The position numbers were made by a program, and so were the translations under genes. Below, in pieces: positions 52,857-62,912 of a DNA stretch of 64,000 nt. Numbering within the stretch: the first letter of the stretch is position 1; the number at the start of each line of letters is the position of its first letter. Source of the stretch: Deinococcus ficus (GTDB taxonomy: Bacteria; Deinococcota; Deinococci; Deinococcales; Deinococcaceae); the NCBI RefSeq assembly GCF_003444775.1, contig NZ_CP021081.1, positions 2,407,001 through 2,471,000 of the forward strand. Direction: 5' to 3'. The notes beneath the pieces are model-generated. The model worked only from the letters and a program-made list of their open reading frames with translations. It did no database searches and was not told the DNA's origin.

Positions 52857-53510
52857 ATGGAAGAACTGCTGAACGACCTCCGCACCGGCAACCTGGACGC
52901 CGCGCTGGCCCGCGTGCGCGCCCACCCCACCCTGCTGCATGAGCGGCCCGCGCAGGGCCCCTCTCCCCTGCTGACCAGCGTGTACTACGGGCACGCAGAG
53001 CTGGGCCGCGCGCTGGTCGCCGAGGGCGCCGTGCCGGACCTGTTCGAGGCGAGCGCGCTGGGGCTCCCGGACCACGTGCAGGCCCACCTGGACGCCCACC
53101 CGGACACCGTGAACGCCTACGGCGCCGACGGCTTCCAGCCGCTGGGCCTGGCGTGCTTCTTCGGGCACGCGGCCGTGGCGGGGCTGCTGCTCACCCGCGG
53201 CGCGGACGTGAACAGCCCGTCGCGCAACGCGCAGCAGGTCCGGCCGCTGCATTCCGCCGTGGCCGGCGGGCATCTGGAGATCACCCACGCCCTGCTGGAC
53301 CGCGGCGCCGACGTGAACGCCATACAGGAAGGCGGGTTCACGCCGCTGCACTCGGCCGCGCAGAACGGGCAGCCGGAGATGGTCACGCTGCTGCTGAACG
53401 CCGGCGCGGACCCCGCCGCCCGCACCGCGGAGGGGCTCACCCCCGCCGACCACGCCCGCAGGGCCGGACACGAGACGCTGGCCCTGGACCTGGACGCCCG
53501 CGCCCGGTGA
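52857..53510 (+). CDS. Ankyrin repeat protein
   Basis: A 217-aa soluble protein built of about five ankyrin repeats, the clearest being [40 protein letters not shown] and [20 protein letters not shown]. No other domain or signal peptide is seen; a protein-binding role is inferred. It is convergent with argB 3 nt away. Confidence 0.92.
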   Translation: MEELLNDLRTGNLDAALARVRAHPTLLHERPAQGPSPLLTSVYYGHAELGRALVAEGAVPDLFEASALGLPDHVQAHLDAHPDTVNAYGADGFQPLGLACFFGHAAVAGLLLTRGADVNSPSRNAQQVRPLHSAVAGGHLEITHALLDRGADVNAIQEGGFTPLHSAAQNGQPEMVTLLLNAGADPAARTAEGLTPADHARRAGHETLALDLDARAR

Positions 53511-53513
53511 CCG

Positions 53514-54263
53514 TCAGGCCGTGATGCGCGTGCCGGCCTCACCGCGCGCCGCGGCCTCCAGCACGCCCGCCCCCATGCCGCTGGCGATCGTGGCAAAGGG
53601 CGCGCCGCGGTCCAGGGCGTCCAGCGCGGCCTGCACCTTGGGAATCATGCCCCTGGCGATCCAGCCGGCCTGAATCCCCTCCTGCACCTCGGCACGGGTG
53701 AGGTGCGCGGCGCGGCTGGCGGGGTCCGGGTAGGCGCGGTACACGCCGTCCACGTCCGTCAGGAAGATGATCCCCTCACCCAGCGCGCCCGCCACCGCCC
53801 CGGCGGCCGTATCGGCGTTCACGTTCAGCGCCTGCCCGTCCGCGCCCACCGCCACGGACGCGATGACCGGCGTGAGGCCCGCGCCGACCAGCGTGCGCAG
53901 CAGCGCCGCGTTCACGCCGGTCACGCGGCCCACCCGGCCCAGCGCCGGGTCCAGCACCTCGGCGGTGAGCAGGGCGCTGTCCCGCCCGGTCAGGCCGACC
54001 GCCTGTCCCACCTCCTGGCTCAGCGCCTTGTTCAGGGCGCTCAGGGCCATCTCCACCACGTCCATCGCTTCGGGCGGCGTGACCCGCAGGCCCGCGCGGA
54101 ACTCGCTGGGCACGCCCCGCGCCGTCAGTTCCCGCTCGATCACCGGGCCGCCGCCGTGCACCACCACGACCGGCATCAGGGCGCGCAGCGCGGCGATCTC
54201 GGCCGCCACGGCGCGGCGCAGTTCCAGGCTTTTCATGGCATTCCCGCCGTACTTGACGATCAC
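53514..54263 (-). CDS. argB: Acetylglutamate kinase (ArgB/LysZ family)
   Basis: A 249-aa amino-acid kinase that phosphorylates N-acetylglutamate in arginine synthesis. Motifs: IVKYGGNAM (phosphate loop), [34 protein letters not shown] and FLTDVDGVY. LysZ of the aminoadipate lysine route is close in sequence, so that role is not excluded. The start is GTG 54263, 7 nt after TACACT (54271-54276), so leaderless. No other arg or lys genes adjoin it. Confidence 0.9.
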   Translation of the reverse strand: MIVKYGGNAMKSLELRRAVAAEIAALRALMPVVVVHGGGPVIERELTARGVPSEFRAGLRVTPPEAMDVVEMALSALNKALSQEVGQAVGLTGRDSALLTAEVLDPALGRVGRVTGVNAALLRTLVGAGLTPVIASVAVGADGQALNVNADTAAGAVAGALGEGIIFLTDVDGVYRAYPDPASRAAHLTRAEVQEGIQAGWIARGMIPKVQAALDALDRGAPFATIASGMGAGVLEAAARGEAGTRITA

Positions 54264-54270
54264 GCCCGGC

Positions 54271-54276
54271 AGTGTA
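54271..54276 (-). promoter_or_regulatory. -10 box before argB
   Basis: TACACT on the minus strand, 7 nt before GTG 54263; leaderless. Confidence 0.55.
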
Positions 54277-54308
54277 CCGGGCGCGGGGGCAGGCGGGTCA
54301 GGTCACGT

Positions 54309-54827
54309 TCAGGACGCGAGCCGCGCGGCCTTCTCGGAGACCGGTTCGGGCGTCAGCGCCGGCTGGCTGGGCGTCAGGGACTTGGCGTACCAGGTCATGA
54401 CCGGTCTGGCGTCCATGGTGAACACGTACCCCAGCCGCTCCCAGAAGCGCGCCCCGCGCGGGTTCTCGCCCAGCACGCCCGCCAGGATGCGCTGCGTGCC
54501 GGCCGGCAGGCGCCGCTCCAGGTTGCGGGCCGCCTGCTCCCCCAGGCCCTGCGACTGCCGGTCCTGCCGGATCAGCAGCAGGTTCAGGGTCACGTCGCCG
54601 GCCTCGGGGAAATTCAGCTTGTAGTCCAGGCTGCCGATCAGGTCCCCGGCGTCGTCCCGGAGCAGTTCCAGGCGGCGCCGGGGATCCATCAGGGCGATCT
54701 GCACGTCCTGCTGCACTTCCTGCAGCGTGGGCACAGCATTTCCGAGCAGTTCGAAGTAACCGGGGGCGGCGCAGTACAGCGAGTGGAGCAGCGGCGCGTC
54801 AGGCAGCGCCAGCGGCGAAACGTTCAA
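54309..54827 (-). CDS. GNAT N-acetyltransferase
   Basis: A 172-aa acetyltransferase with the acetyl-CoA motif [19 protein letters not shown] (about residues 85-103) and the later [20 protein letters not shown]. Substrate unknown. The start is TTG 54827: GGGAGGAT sits about 6 nt upstream and the residues after TTG begin the family fold. The frame to 54875 adds a cysteine/proline stretch with no ribosome-binding site. Confidence 0.85.
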   Translation of the reverse strand: MNVSPLALPDAPLLHSLYCAAPGYFELLGNAVPTLQEVQQDVQIALMDPRRRLELLRDDAGDLIGSLDYKLNFPEAGDVTLNLLLIRQDRQSQGLGEQAARNLERRLPAGTQRILAGVLGENPRGARFWERLGYVFTMDARPVMTWYAKSLTPSQPALTPEPVSEKAARLAS

Positions 54828-55082
54828 GATGATCCTCCCGTCCGGGGGACACTGTGGGCCGCCAGGAACACGCACGAGGCTCCCAGGCCGTGTACAGCAT
54901 GCGTCCCCACACTGATGCCGGACCCCCTCACGATACCCCCCCGGCGATCATCTACAAGTCAGACTCCCCCACCCACAGGTTGAGCATCGGTTCACCCTAA
55001 GAGGGAATCAAGGCGGTATGGTCCCCACCCCCTCTCCCCACCGGCCGCCGCAGGTGCGGCCCCGCCCAAGCCAGCGCGTCTT
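54828..55082 (-). other. Intergenic region upstream of the GNAT gene
   Basis: No gene seen. On the minus strand TTGTAG (54954-54959), 16-nt spacer and TATCGT (54932-54937) form a possible promoter for the TTG-start acetyltransferase gene. Confidence 0.3.
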
Positions 55083-55088
55083 TACAGT
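55083..55088 (+). promoter_or_regulatory. -10 box before DUF2726 gene
   Basis: TACAGT, 5 nt before ATG 55094; leaderless arrangement. Confidence 0.4.
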
Positions 55089-55093
55089 GACCC

Positions 55094-55588
55094 ATGCCCC
55101 TCGGATGCCTCGCGGCCCTGTTCGGAGTCAGGGACCAGCCCACGCCCGCCCCGCCGGCCCGGACCGTGCCGGACGCCCTGCCGGTGGAGGTCAAACGGTA
55201 CTTCTTCAGCCGCGACGAGAACGCCGTGTTCCGCGCGCTGGAGCAGGCCCTGACCGGCACGCCTTACCGGGTGTTCCCGAACGTGCGCCTGTCGGACCTG
55301 TTCCGCATCACTGAGAAGGACAGGGCCGCCTACAGCGCCGCGCGCGGCCGCCTGAAGGACCGGCACGTGGACTTCCTGATCGTGGACGCCGCGCAGGACC
55401 ACCGCCCGGTGCTCGCCATCGAACTGGACGGCGCCTCGCACGGGCGGGAACGGCAGCAGCACAGCGACGCCGTGAAGGACGTGATCTTCCGCTCGGCCGG
55501 CCTGCCGCTGGTGCGGCTGCCTTCCCGGGCATACAGCGCGCCGGACCTCCGGGCGCGCCTGCGGACCCACCTGACGCTGCCCGACTGA
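55094..55588 (+). CDS. DUF2726 domain protein (nuclease-like fold)
   Basis: A 164-aa protein of the DUF2726 family. The core RHVDFLIVDAAQDHRPVLAI, then ELDGASH, followed by RSAGLPLVRLPSRAY, resembles the PD-(D/E)XK-like pattern of restriction-endonuclease folds (Asp, then Glu-Leu-Asp), but catalysis is not shown for the family as far as I know. An N-terminal proline-rich segment precedes it. Convergent with pheT, separated by a strong hairpin. Confidence 0.8.
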   Translation: MPLGCLAALFGVRDQPTPAPPARTVPDALPVEVKRYFFSRDENAVFRALEQALTGTPYRVFPNVRLSDLFRITEKDRAAYSAARGRLKDRHVDFLIVDAAQDHRPVLAIELDGASHGRERQQHSDAVKDVIFRSAGLPLVRLPSRAYSAPDLRARLRTHLTLPD

Positions 55589-55591
55589 AGC

Positions 55592-55623
55592 GGGCGGGGC
55601 GGGGGCATATCCCCGTCCCGCCC
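55592..55623. terminator. Bidirectional terminator between DUF2726 gene and pheT
   Basis: GGGCGGGGCGGGG and CCCCGTCCCGCCC arms (one G-T pair) around GCATAT. Confidence 0.6.
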
Positions 55624-55636
55624 ATTCAAGCTGAAG

Positions 55637-58098
55637 TTACTTCTCGCGGATGCTCCAGCCCTGCGCCTTCACGGCCGCGATCAGGCGGTCCATGACCGGG
55701 TCCACGTCATCGTCCGTCAGGGTCCGCGCGCCGCGGAACACCAGGCGCACCGCCACGCTGCGGTTCCCCGCCCCGACCTGCTCGCCCTGGTACACGTCGA
55801 AGGGCTCCACGCTCGCCAGCAGTGCCCCGGCCTCCTGTTGCAGCAGGGTCGCCACCTCGCCGTAACTCACGCCGGCGGGCGTGATGACCGCCAGGTCCCG
55901 CCACGCGGCCGGCGCGCGGCTGGGGTCCCGGAACGCCCACTCGCGGCCCGGCAGGGGCAGCGCGGCCTCCATGACGAACGTGTCGCCCTTCAGGCCGAAC
56001 TCCTGCGCGATCTCCGGGTGCAGCGCGCCCAGCCAGCCGACCTGCACGCCGTTCCACACCACGGCGCCCGCGATGCCCGGGTGCAGCGCGGCGGGCACGT
56101 CCGCACCGCGCAGCTGCTGCAGCTCGAAACCCGCGCCCAGCGTGGCCGCCACGGCCTCCACCAGCCCTTTGAACACGCTGAAGTTCCCCTTCACGCCCGG
56201 CTGGTGCGTGGGCGCCGCCAGGTCGCCGCGCATCAGCAGGCCCAGGCGCTCGGCCTCGCCACTCGCGGGGAAGATGCGGCCCAGTTCGAACAGCAGCACC
56301 CGTTCGCCTTTGGCGTGCACCTGAGCGGCCTTCAGGAGGCTGGGGTACAGCGCGGTGCGCAGCCCGGTGCGGTCGGTGGTCATGGGGTTGCGGAGTTTCA
56401 CGCCGGGCGCCTCGGTGCGGGCCCTGCCGGCCTCCTCGTCGCTGGTGAAGGTGTAGGTCACGACCTCCTGGAAGCCCAGGCCCGCCAGGGTGCGCCGCAG
56501 CGTGCCGCGCGCCTCGCTGGCCGCCGAGGCGCCCAGGTTGCTCTCGTGCACGCGCAGGGTGGGCAGCGTCTCGGGCAGGGCGGCGTACCCGTGCAGGCGC
56601 GCGACCTCCTCGGCGAGGTCCTGCCAGATCAGCAGGTCCACCCGCCAGCTGGGCGGCACCACGGTCAGCGTGTCGCCCTCGCCGGTCACGCGGCAGCCCA
56701 GGCGCGTGAGGATGCCCTGCATCTCGGCGGTGGGAATGTCCATGCCCAGCAGCGCCCGGACCTGCGTGCCGGTCACGGTGATCTCGCCGGGCACGTCCGG
56801 GGTGCCCACCAGCGTCTGCCCGGCCTCGGGCGTGCCGCCGCCGTGAGCGCGCAGCAGTTCGGCCACGCGCACCGCGGCTTTCGGCGCGAGCAGAGGGTCC
56901 ACGCCGCGCTCGAAGCGGTACACGGCGTCCGTCTTCAGGCCCAGGCGGGTGCTGGTCAGGCGCAGCAGGACCGGGTCGAAGTGCGCGGACTCGATCACCA
57001 CGTCCCGGGTGTCGGCCCTGACGTGCCCGTGGTCCCCGCCGACGATCCCGGCGATGCCCAGCACGTGCGTGCCCGGCTTGGGTTCCTTCATGCTGTCAAA
57101 GGCGTCCGCGACGGTGGGCACCGGCTCGTCGGTCAGGCCGCCGTCCAGGATCAGCAGGTCCTCCGGGCCGACCTGGTGGGTGTTCCCCAGCAGGTCCTTC
57201 ACGCTCTCCCCTTCGCGCAGGCCGAACGCGACCACGACCGTGTCGTTCAGGACGTCGCGGCGGTCGTACAGCGCGGTCGGCTGCCCGAGTTCCAGCATCA
57301 CGTAGTTGCTGGTGTCCACGATCAGGTCGATGCTGCGCATGCCGCTCAAACTCACGCGGCGCTGCATCCACAGCGGCGCCGGGCCGTTCTGCACGCCACT
57401 CACCGCGCGGGCCGCGAAGTGATCGCATCCGAAGCGCAGTTTTTTCGCCGGATCACGGTCCAGCGTGCGGCCCCTGTCCGGCAGGCTCACGCGGATCTCG
57501 CCGGCCTGGGTGGGCGGGGCGGGCATGGCGGGTTCCTTCACTTCCAGGTTCAGGTACGCCGCCACGTCCCGCGCGAGACCCAGGGCGCTCAGCACGTCCG
57601 CGCGGTTCGGGGTGACCTCCACGTCCAGCACCTGATCCGCCGCCCACAGCTCTGCCATGGGCGTGCCGGGCGCCGCGGTGCCCGCGGGGAAGGTCAGGAT
57701 GCCGGCGCTGGCCTCCCCGATCCCCAGTTCCTTCGCGCTGGCGCACATGCCCCACGACTCCACGCCCTGCATGACCCGTGCGCCGTACTCCATCCCGCCC
57801 AGCGTGGTGCCGGGCGTGACCAGCGCCACCATCGTCCCGGCGGGCAGGCCCACCGCGTTCGGCGCGCCGCTCGCCACGGTCTTCACGCCGCGGGCACCGG
57901 TGTCCAGCGTGAGTTTCGTCAGCTGCGTGCCTTCCATCGGCTCGGCCGCCTGCACCGCCGCCAGAATCACGCCCTCCACCGGCGCGGGCACGTCGTCCAC
58001 GCCCTCCAGCGGCAGGCCCAGATGGGCGAACACCGGTTCCAGGTCGGTCACGGGCGGCAGGGCGGGGATCAGTTCCTTCAACCACGAGTACGGCAGTT

Positions 58099-58102
<4 letters not shown>
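55637..58102 (-). CDS. pheT: Phenylalanyl-tRNA synthetase beta subunit
   Basis: An 821-aa beta chain of the alpha2beta2 enzyme that charges tRNA-Phe. Domains in order: N-terminal tRNA-binding (EMAP-like) region (about 40-150), B3/B4 editing domain (about 210-390), B5 (about 400-475), and the C-terminal ferredoxin-fold anticodon-binding domain (about 725-821: RDPSRAPAAWRDLAVITPAG; VSVRLVFRGARTLTDDDVD-type, here SVAVRLVFRGARTLTDDDVD). ATG 58102 overlaps the stop of the interposed Nudix gene. Confidence 0.97.
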
Positions 58103-59678
<1,576 letters not shown>

Positions 59679-59683
59679 GGTTC

Positions 59684-59689
59684 AGGGTA
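59684..59689 (-). promoter_or_regulatory. -10 box of the pheS-Nudix-pheT operon
   Basis: TACCCT on the minus strand, about 140 nt upstream of pheS and 7 nt before the leader ORF. Confidence 0.5.
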
Positions 59690-59744
59690 GCAGACGCCGG
59701 GCGGGGTGTGAAATTTGTTGACGTGCGCCTGACGGCCCGCACGG

Positions 59745-59750
59745 CACAAT
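59745..59750 (+). promoter_or_regulatory. -10 box before lamin-tail lipoprotein gene
   Basis: CACAAT, 7 nt before GTG 59758. TTGACG at 59718-59723 is a good -35 but the 21-nt spacing is long. Confidence 0.35.
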
Positions 59751-59757
59751 GCGGCCC

Positions 59758-61095
59758 GTGCAGACAAGTCATGGCAGGTGGGCGCGCGGCGCCCTGACGG
59801 TGTCGTTGGTCCTGGGGCTCACGGCGTGCGGGCAGCCGCCGGCGGGCGGCGCGGCCCTCTCGGCGCAGGTGGCGGCCGGCGAGCCGATGCTGAACGAGGT
59901 GTACTACGACTCGGTCAGCACGGACACGGGCACCTTCATCGAGCTGAAAGGCCCGGCCGGCAAGAGCCTGAGCGGGTACACCCTGGCGGCCTTCGACACG
60001 GCGGGCACGCAGTACCGCACGGTCACGCTGTCGGGCAGCATTCCGGCCAGCGGGTACTTCGTGGTGGCGCAGGACACCACCGTCCCGAACCGGACCCTGG
60101 TGAACAGCGGCACCGACCTGAACAACGGCAGCGCCAGCCTGCGCCTGCTGAAGTCCGGCGCGGTCATCGACGCGCTGGCGTACGGCACGCCCACCAGCGG
60201 CCGGGGCGAGGGCAGCCCCGCCCCGACGACCGGGGCGGGCAGCGCCCTGGCGCGCGTGCCGGACGGGCAGGACACGAACGTGAACAGCGCCGACTTCCGC
60301 GTGCAGGCCGCGACACCGGGCGCCAGTAACGGCGGCAGCGGGGGCGGCGGGGGCACCACCGGGAAGAAGGTGCTGTTCGACCTGACGAAGGCCGAGGACG
60401 CCGGAAACGCCGACTGGCGCATCGACGGCGCGTACAGCGATTACGCCGCGGCGCTGCGCGGCCTGGGGTACACCGTGGGCAGCCTGACCGGCACGGGCAT
60501 CACGTCCACGGGCCTGTCGGGCGCGGCGGTGCTGGTGATCCCCGAACCCCAGTCGCCCTTCAGCGACACGGAACGCGCGGCCATTCAGGCGTTCGTGCAG
60601 GGGGGCGGCGGGGTGTTCATGATCACGGACCACCGCGTCAGCGACCGCAACAACAACGGCTGGGACAGCCCGGAAGTGTTCGACGGCTGGGACGGCAGCA
60701 CGCCCGCCAGCGTGAGCGGCGCGTACCAGGCGAGCCTGAACAGCGACGTGATCTTCGGGCTGAACGCGTCGTTTAACAGCTCCTTCAGTGACCCGGTGTA
60801 CACCGCCACGCCGCTGACCACGCACCCGATCCTGAACGGCGTGAGCAGCGCGGGCGTGTACGTGGGCACCAGCGTGGACGTGCTGGCCGGCACCGCCCTG
60901 ATGGGCACGGGCGGCAAGACGTACCTCGCCGTGAACAGCGTGGGTGCGGGCCGCGTGGCGATGTGGGGCGACAGCAGCACCTTCGGGGACAACACGTACT
61001 CGGACGGCAGCACCGGCACGTACAACAACTGGCCCAACCTGAGCAACGCCGCGCTGGGCAAGAACGTGGTGCGCTGGCTGGCCGGCGACCTGTAA
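59758..61095 (+). CDS. Lipoprotein with lamin-tail domain and glutaminase-like C-terminal domain
   Basis: A 445-aa exported protein. Lipobox LTAC near residue 23 marks a lipoprotein. A lamin-tail (LTD) domain spans about residues 42-175 (MLNEVYYDSVSTDTGTFIEL, KSLSGYTLAAFDT). A glycine-rich linker follows, then a class-I-glutaminase-like/DUF4350-like fold (about residues 200-445) with VLFDLTKAEDAGNADW, VQGGGGVFMITDHR and GAGRVAMWGDSSTF. Function unknown; probably envelope-surface. GTG 59758 is preferred, since the ATG at 59749 overlaps the -10 box. Confidence 0.82.
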   Translation: MQTSHGRWARGALTVSLVLGLTACGQPPAGGAALSAQVAAGEPMLNEVYYDSVSTDTGTFIELKGPAGKSLSGYTLAAFDTAGTQYRTVTLSGSIPASGYFVVAQDTTVPNRTLVNSGTDLNNGSASLRLLKSGAVIDALAYGTPTSGRGEGSPAPTTGAGSALARVPDGQDTNVNSADFRVQAATPGASNGGSGGGGGTTGKKVLFDLTKAEDAGNADWRIDGAYSDYAAALRGLGYTVGSLTGTGITSTGLSGAAVLVIPEPQSPFSDTERAAIQAFVQGGGGVFMITDHRVSDRNNNGWDSPEVFDGWDGSTPASVSGAYQASLNSDVIFGLNASFNSSFSDPVYTATPLTTHPILNGVSSAGVYVGTSVDVLAGTALMGTGGKTYLAVNSVGAGRVAMWGDSSTFGDNTYSDGSTGTYNNWPNLSNAALGKNVVRWLAGDL

Positions 61096-61110
61096 GGCCA
61101 AACAAGGAAG

Positions 61111-61135
61111 CGGCCCCAGCGGATGTCCGGGGCCG
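61111..61135. terminator. Terminator between lamin-tail gene and antiporter gene
   Basis: Arms CGGCCCC and GGGGCCG (7 bp, 11-nt loop) between convergent genes. Confidence 0.55.
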
Positions 61136-61155
61136 ACTGCTTTCAGTCCTGGCGC

Positions 61156-62307
61156 CTAGGTGCGCCGACGGTCCAGCAGCGGCGCAAGCTGCGCGTCGAA
61201 GCGGGCCAGCACCGGGCCGATCAGGGCCGTGAGCAGCACGTACACCGCCGCGAGCGGCCCCAGCACGGGCGTGAGCCCGGCCCCCAGCCCGGCGATCAGG
61301 ATGCTGAACTCCCCGCGGGGAATCAGGGTGGTGCCGGCGCGGTAGCGGCCGCGGGTCTGCACGCCGGCGCGGGCAGCGCCGGTCCAGCCCACCCAGAACT
61401 TGGTGGCGCCGGTCAGCACGGCCAGAATCAGGGCGGGCACGATCACGTCCGGCACGCGCCCCAGGTCCAGTTGCAGGCCGAACAGCACGAAGAACACCGC
61501 GGCGAACAGGTCGCGCAGCGGCTCGATCTGGTGCCGGGCGCGTTCGGCGACCGGGCCGGACAGCGCGATGCCCACCAGGAACGCGCCGATGGCGGCGCTG
61601 ACCTTCAGCAGGTCCGCGGCGCCGGCCACGATCAGCACCAGGCCCAGCACGCCCAGCAGCAGCGCCTCGTCGCTGTCCACGTTCATCACGCGGGACAGGG
61701 TGTCGCCGTAGCGCATGGCGAGGAAGAACGCCAGGCCGAACGCGGCGAGCGCCACGAACAGGTTCACGCCCACGGCGAGCAGGCTCCCGCCGAGCAGCAG
61801 CGCGGCCATAATGGGCAGGTACACGGCCATCACGATGTCTTCCAGCACGCACACGGCCAGGATGGTGGGCGTCTCGCGGTTCCCGAGGCGGCCCAGGTCC
61901 GAGAGGATCTTGCTGGCGATGCCGCTGGACGTCAGGTACGTGACGCCGCCCAGCAGCGCGGCGCCCAGCGGCGGGAAGCCCAGCAGGACGCCGGCGATCA
62001 GGCCCGGCGTGAAGTTCAGCAGCAGGTCCAGCACGCCCAGTTGCCGGTTGGCGCTGAGGTTGTCGCGCAGTTCCTGGCTGCTGTACTCCAGGCCCAGCGT
62101 GAACAGCAGCAGGATCGCGCCGAGTTCCGCGCCGGTGTGGATGAAGTGCTCCGGGTCCTCGCCCAGGTGCAGCAGCAGTTGCAGCAGGATGCCGGCGATC
62201 AGGTACAGGGGGATGGGGGTAATCCCCAGCCGCCCGGCGGCCCGCCCGCCGAGCGCGAGGACCATGATCACCGTCCCGAGTTCCAGGAACAGCTGGCCTA
62301 TCGGCAC
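61156..62307 (-). CDS. CPA2-family cation:proton antiporter (KhtU/KefB-like)
   Basis: A 383-aa antiporter with about 12 helices, of the monovalent cation:proton antiporter-2 family. The unwound-helix region LTSSGIASKILSDLGRLGNR and the ILLLFTLGLEYSSQELRDNL segment are typical. There is no fused RCK/TrkA-N domain; instead a separate RCK-C protein is encoded 19 nt upstream, the KhtT-KhtU layout of K+/H+ antiporters. Confidence 0.9.
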   Translation of the reverse strand: MPIGQLFLELGTVIMVLALGGRAAGRLGITPIPLYLIAGILLQLLLHLGEDPEHFIHTGAELGAILLLFTLGLEYSSQELRDNLSANRQLGVLDLLLNFTPGLIAGVLLGFPPLGAALLGGVTYLTSSGIASKILSDLGRLGNRETPTILAVCVLEDIVMAVYLPIMAALLLGGSLLAVGVNLFVALAAFGLAFFLAMRYGDTLSRVMNVDSDEALLLGVLGLVLIVAGAADLLKVSAAIGAFLVGIALSGPVAERARHQIEPLRDLFAAVFFVLFGLQLDLGRVPDVIVPALILAVLTGATKFWVGWTGAARAGVQTRGRYRAGTTLIPRGEFSILIAGLGAGLTPVLGPLAAVYVLLTALIGPVLARFDAQLAPLLDRRRT

Positions 62308-62326
62308 GTGGGGCTCCGGGGTGGGC

Positions 62327-62851
62327 TCATCGGGTGGGCCCCGTCCGCAGGGGCGGCGGTTCCACGCTCTCGCCGTTCAGGAGTTTCGCGGCGCGTTTCA
62401 CGCCGTTCGGCGTGCCGACCACCACGATGGTGTCGCCGCCTTGCAGGATGAATTCCGGGCCGGGCGCAGGCACGGCCTGCCCGTCCCGGATAACGGCCAC
62501 GATGCTCGCGCCGGTGCGGGTGCGCATCATGGTCTGGCCCAGCGGCACGCCGGCGTAGGGGCTGCCCGCCTCGAAGGGCAGCCAGTCCATGGCGAGACCC
62601 TCGATGTCCTGCATGGTCTGCGCCATGCGGCGGGTGACGGTGCTGCCGCCGAGCAGGTCGGCGACCACGGCGGACTCGTCCTCGGTCAGGATGACGCTTT
62701 TCTCGGTGGCGTCCGGGTCGTCCTTGGGGGCCACGAAGATCTCGCGCCGGCCGTCGCGGTGCGTGATGACGCCCACGCGTTTGCCGAACCGGCCGTCGAA
62801 GTCGTAACGCATGCCCAGGCCGGGCAGCGCGGTCTCGTCCACTTTCACCAT
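62327..62851 (-). CDS. Antiporter regulatory subunit with RCK_C (TrkA-C) domain (KhtT-like)
   Basis: A 174-aa cytoplasmic regulator. The N-terminal half (residues 1-75) is a KhtT-like domain (DETALPGLGMRYDFDGRFGK). The C-terminal RCK_C domain (about residues 85-165) has GLAMDWLPFEAGSPYAGVPL and LQGGDTIVVVGTPNGVKRAA. In B. subtilis, KhtT gates KhtU in response to nucleotides and pH. ATG 62851 is 7 nt after TATCCT, leaderless; it leads the two-gene operon. Confidence 0.9.
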   Translation of the reverse strand: MVKVDETALPGLGMRYDFDGRFGKRVGVITHRDGRREIFVAPKDDPDATEKSVILTEDESAVVADLLGGSTVTRRMAQTMQDIEGLAMDWLPFEAGSPYAGVPLGQTMMRTRTGASIVAVIRDGQAVPAPGPEFILQGGDTIVVVGTPNGVKRAAKLLNGESVEPPPLRTGPTR

Positions 62852-62858
62852 GTCTGAC

Positions 62859-62864
62859 AGGATA
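62859..62864 (-). promoter_or_regulatory. -10 box of the KhtT/KhtU-like operon
   Basis: TATCCT on the minus strand, 7 nt before ATG 62851; leaderless. Confidence 0.55.
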
Positions 62865-62912
62865 GCGGCGTGGCCCCGGGCGGCCCGCGGCGCGGTGTGA
62901 GAGCATCAGGGG

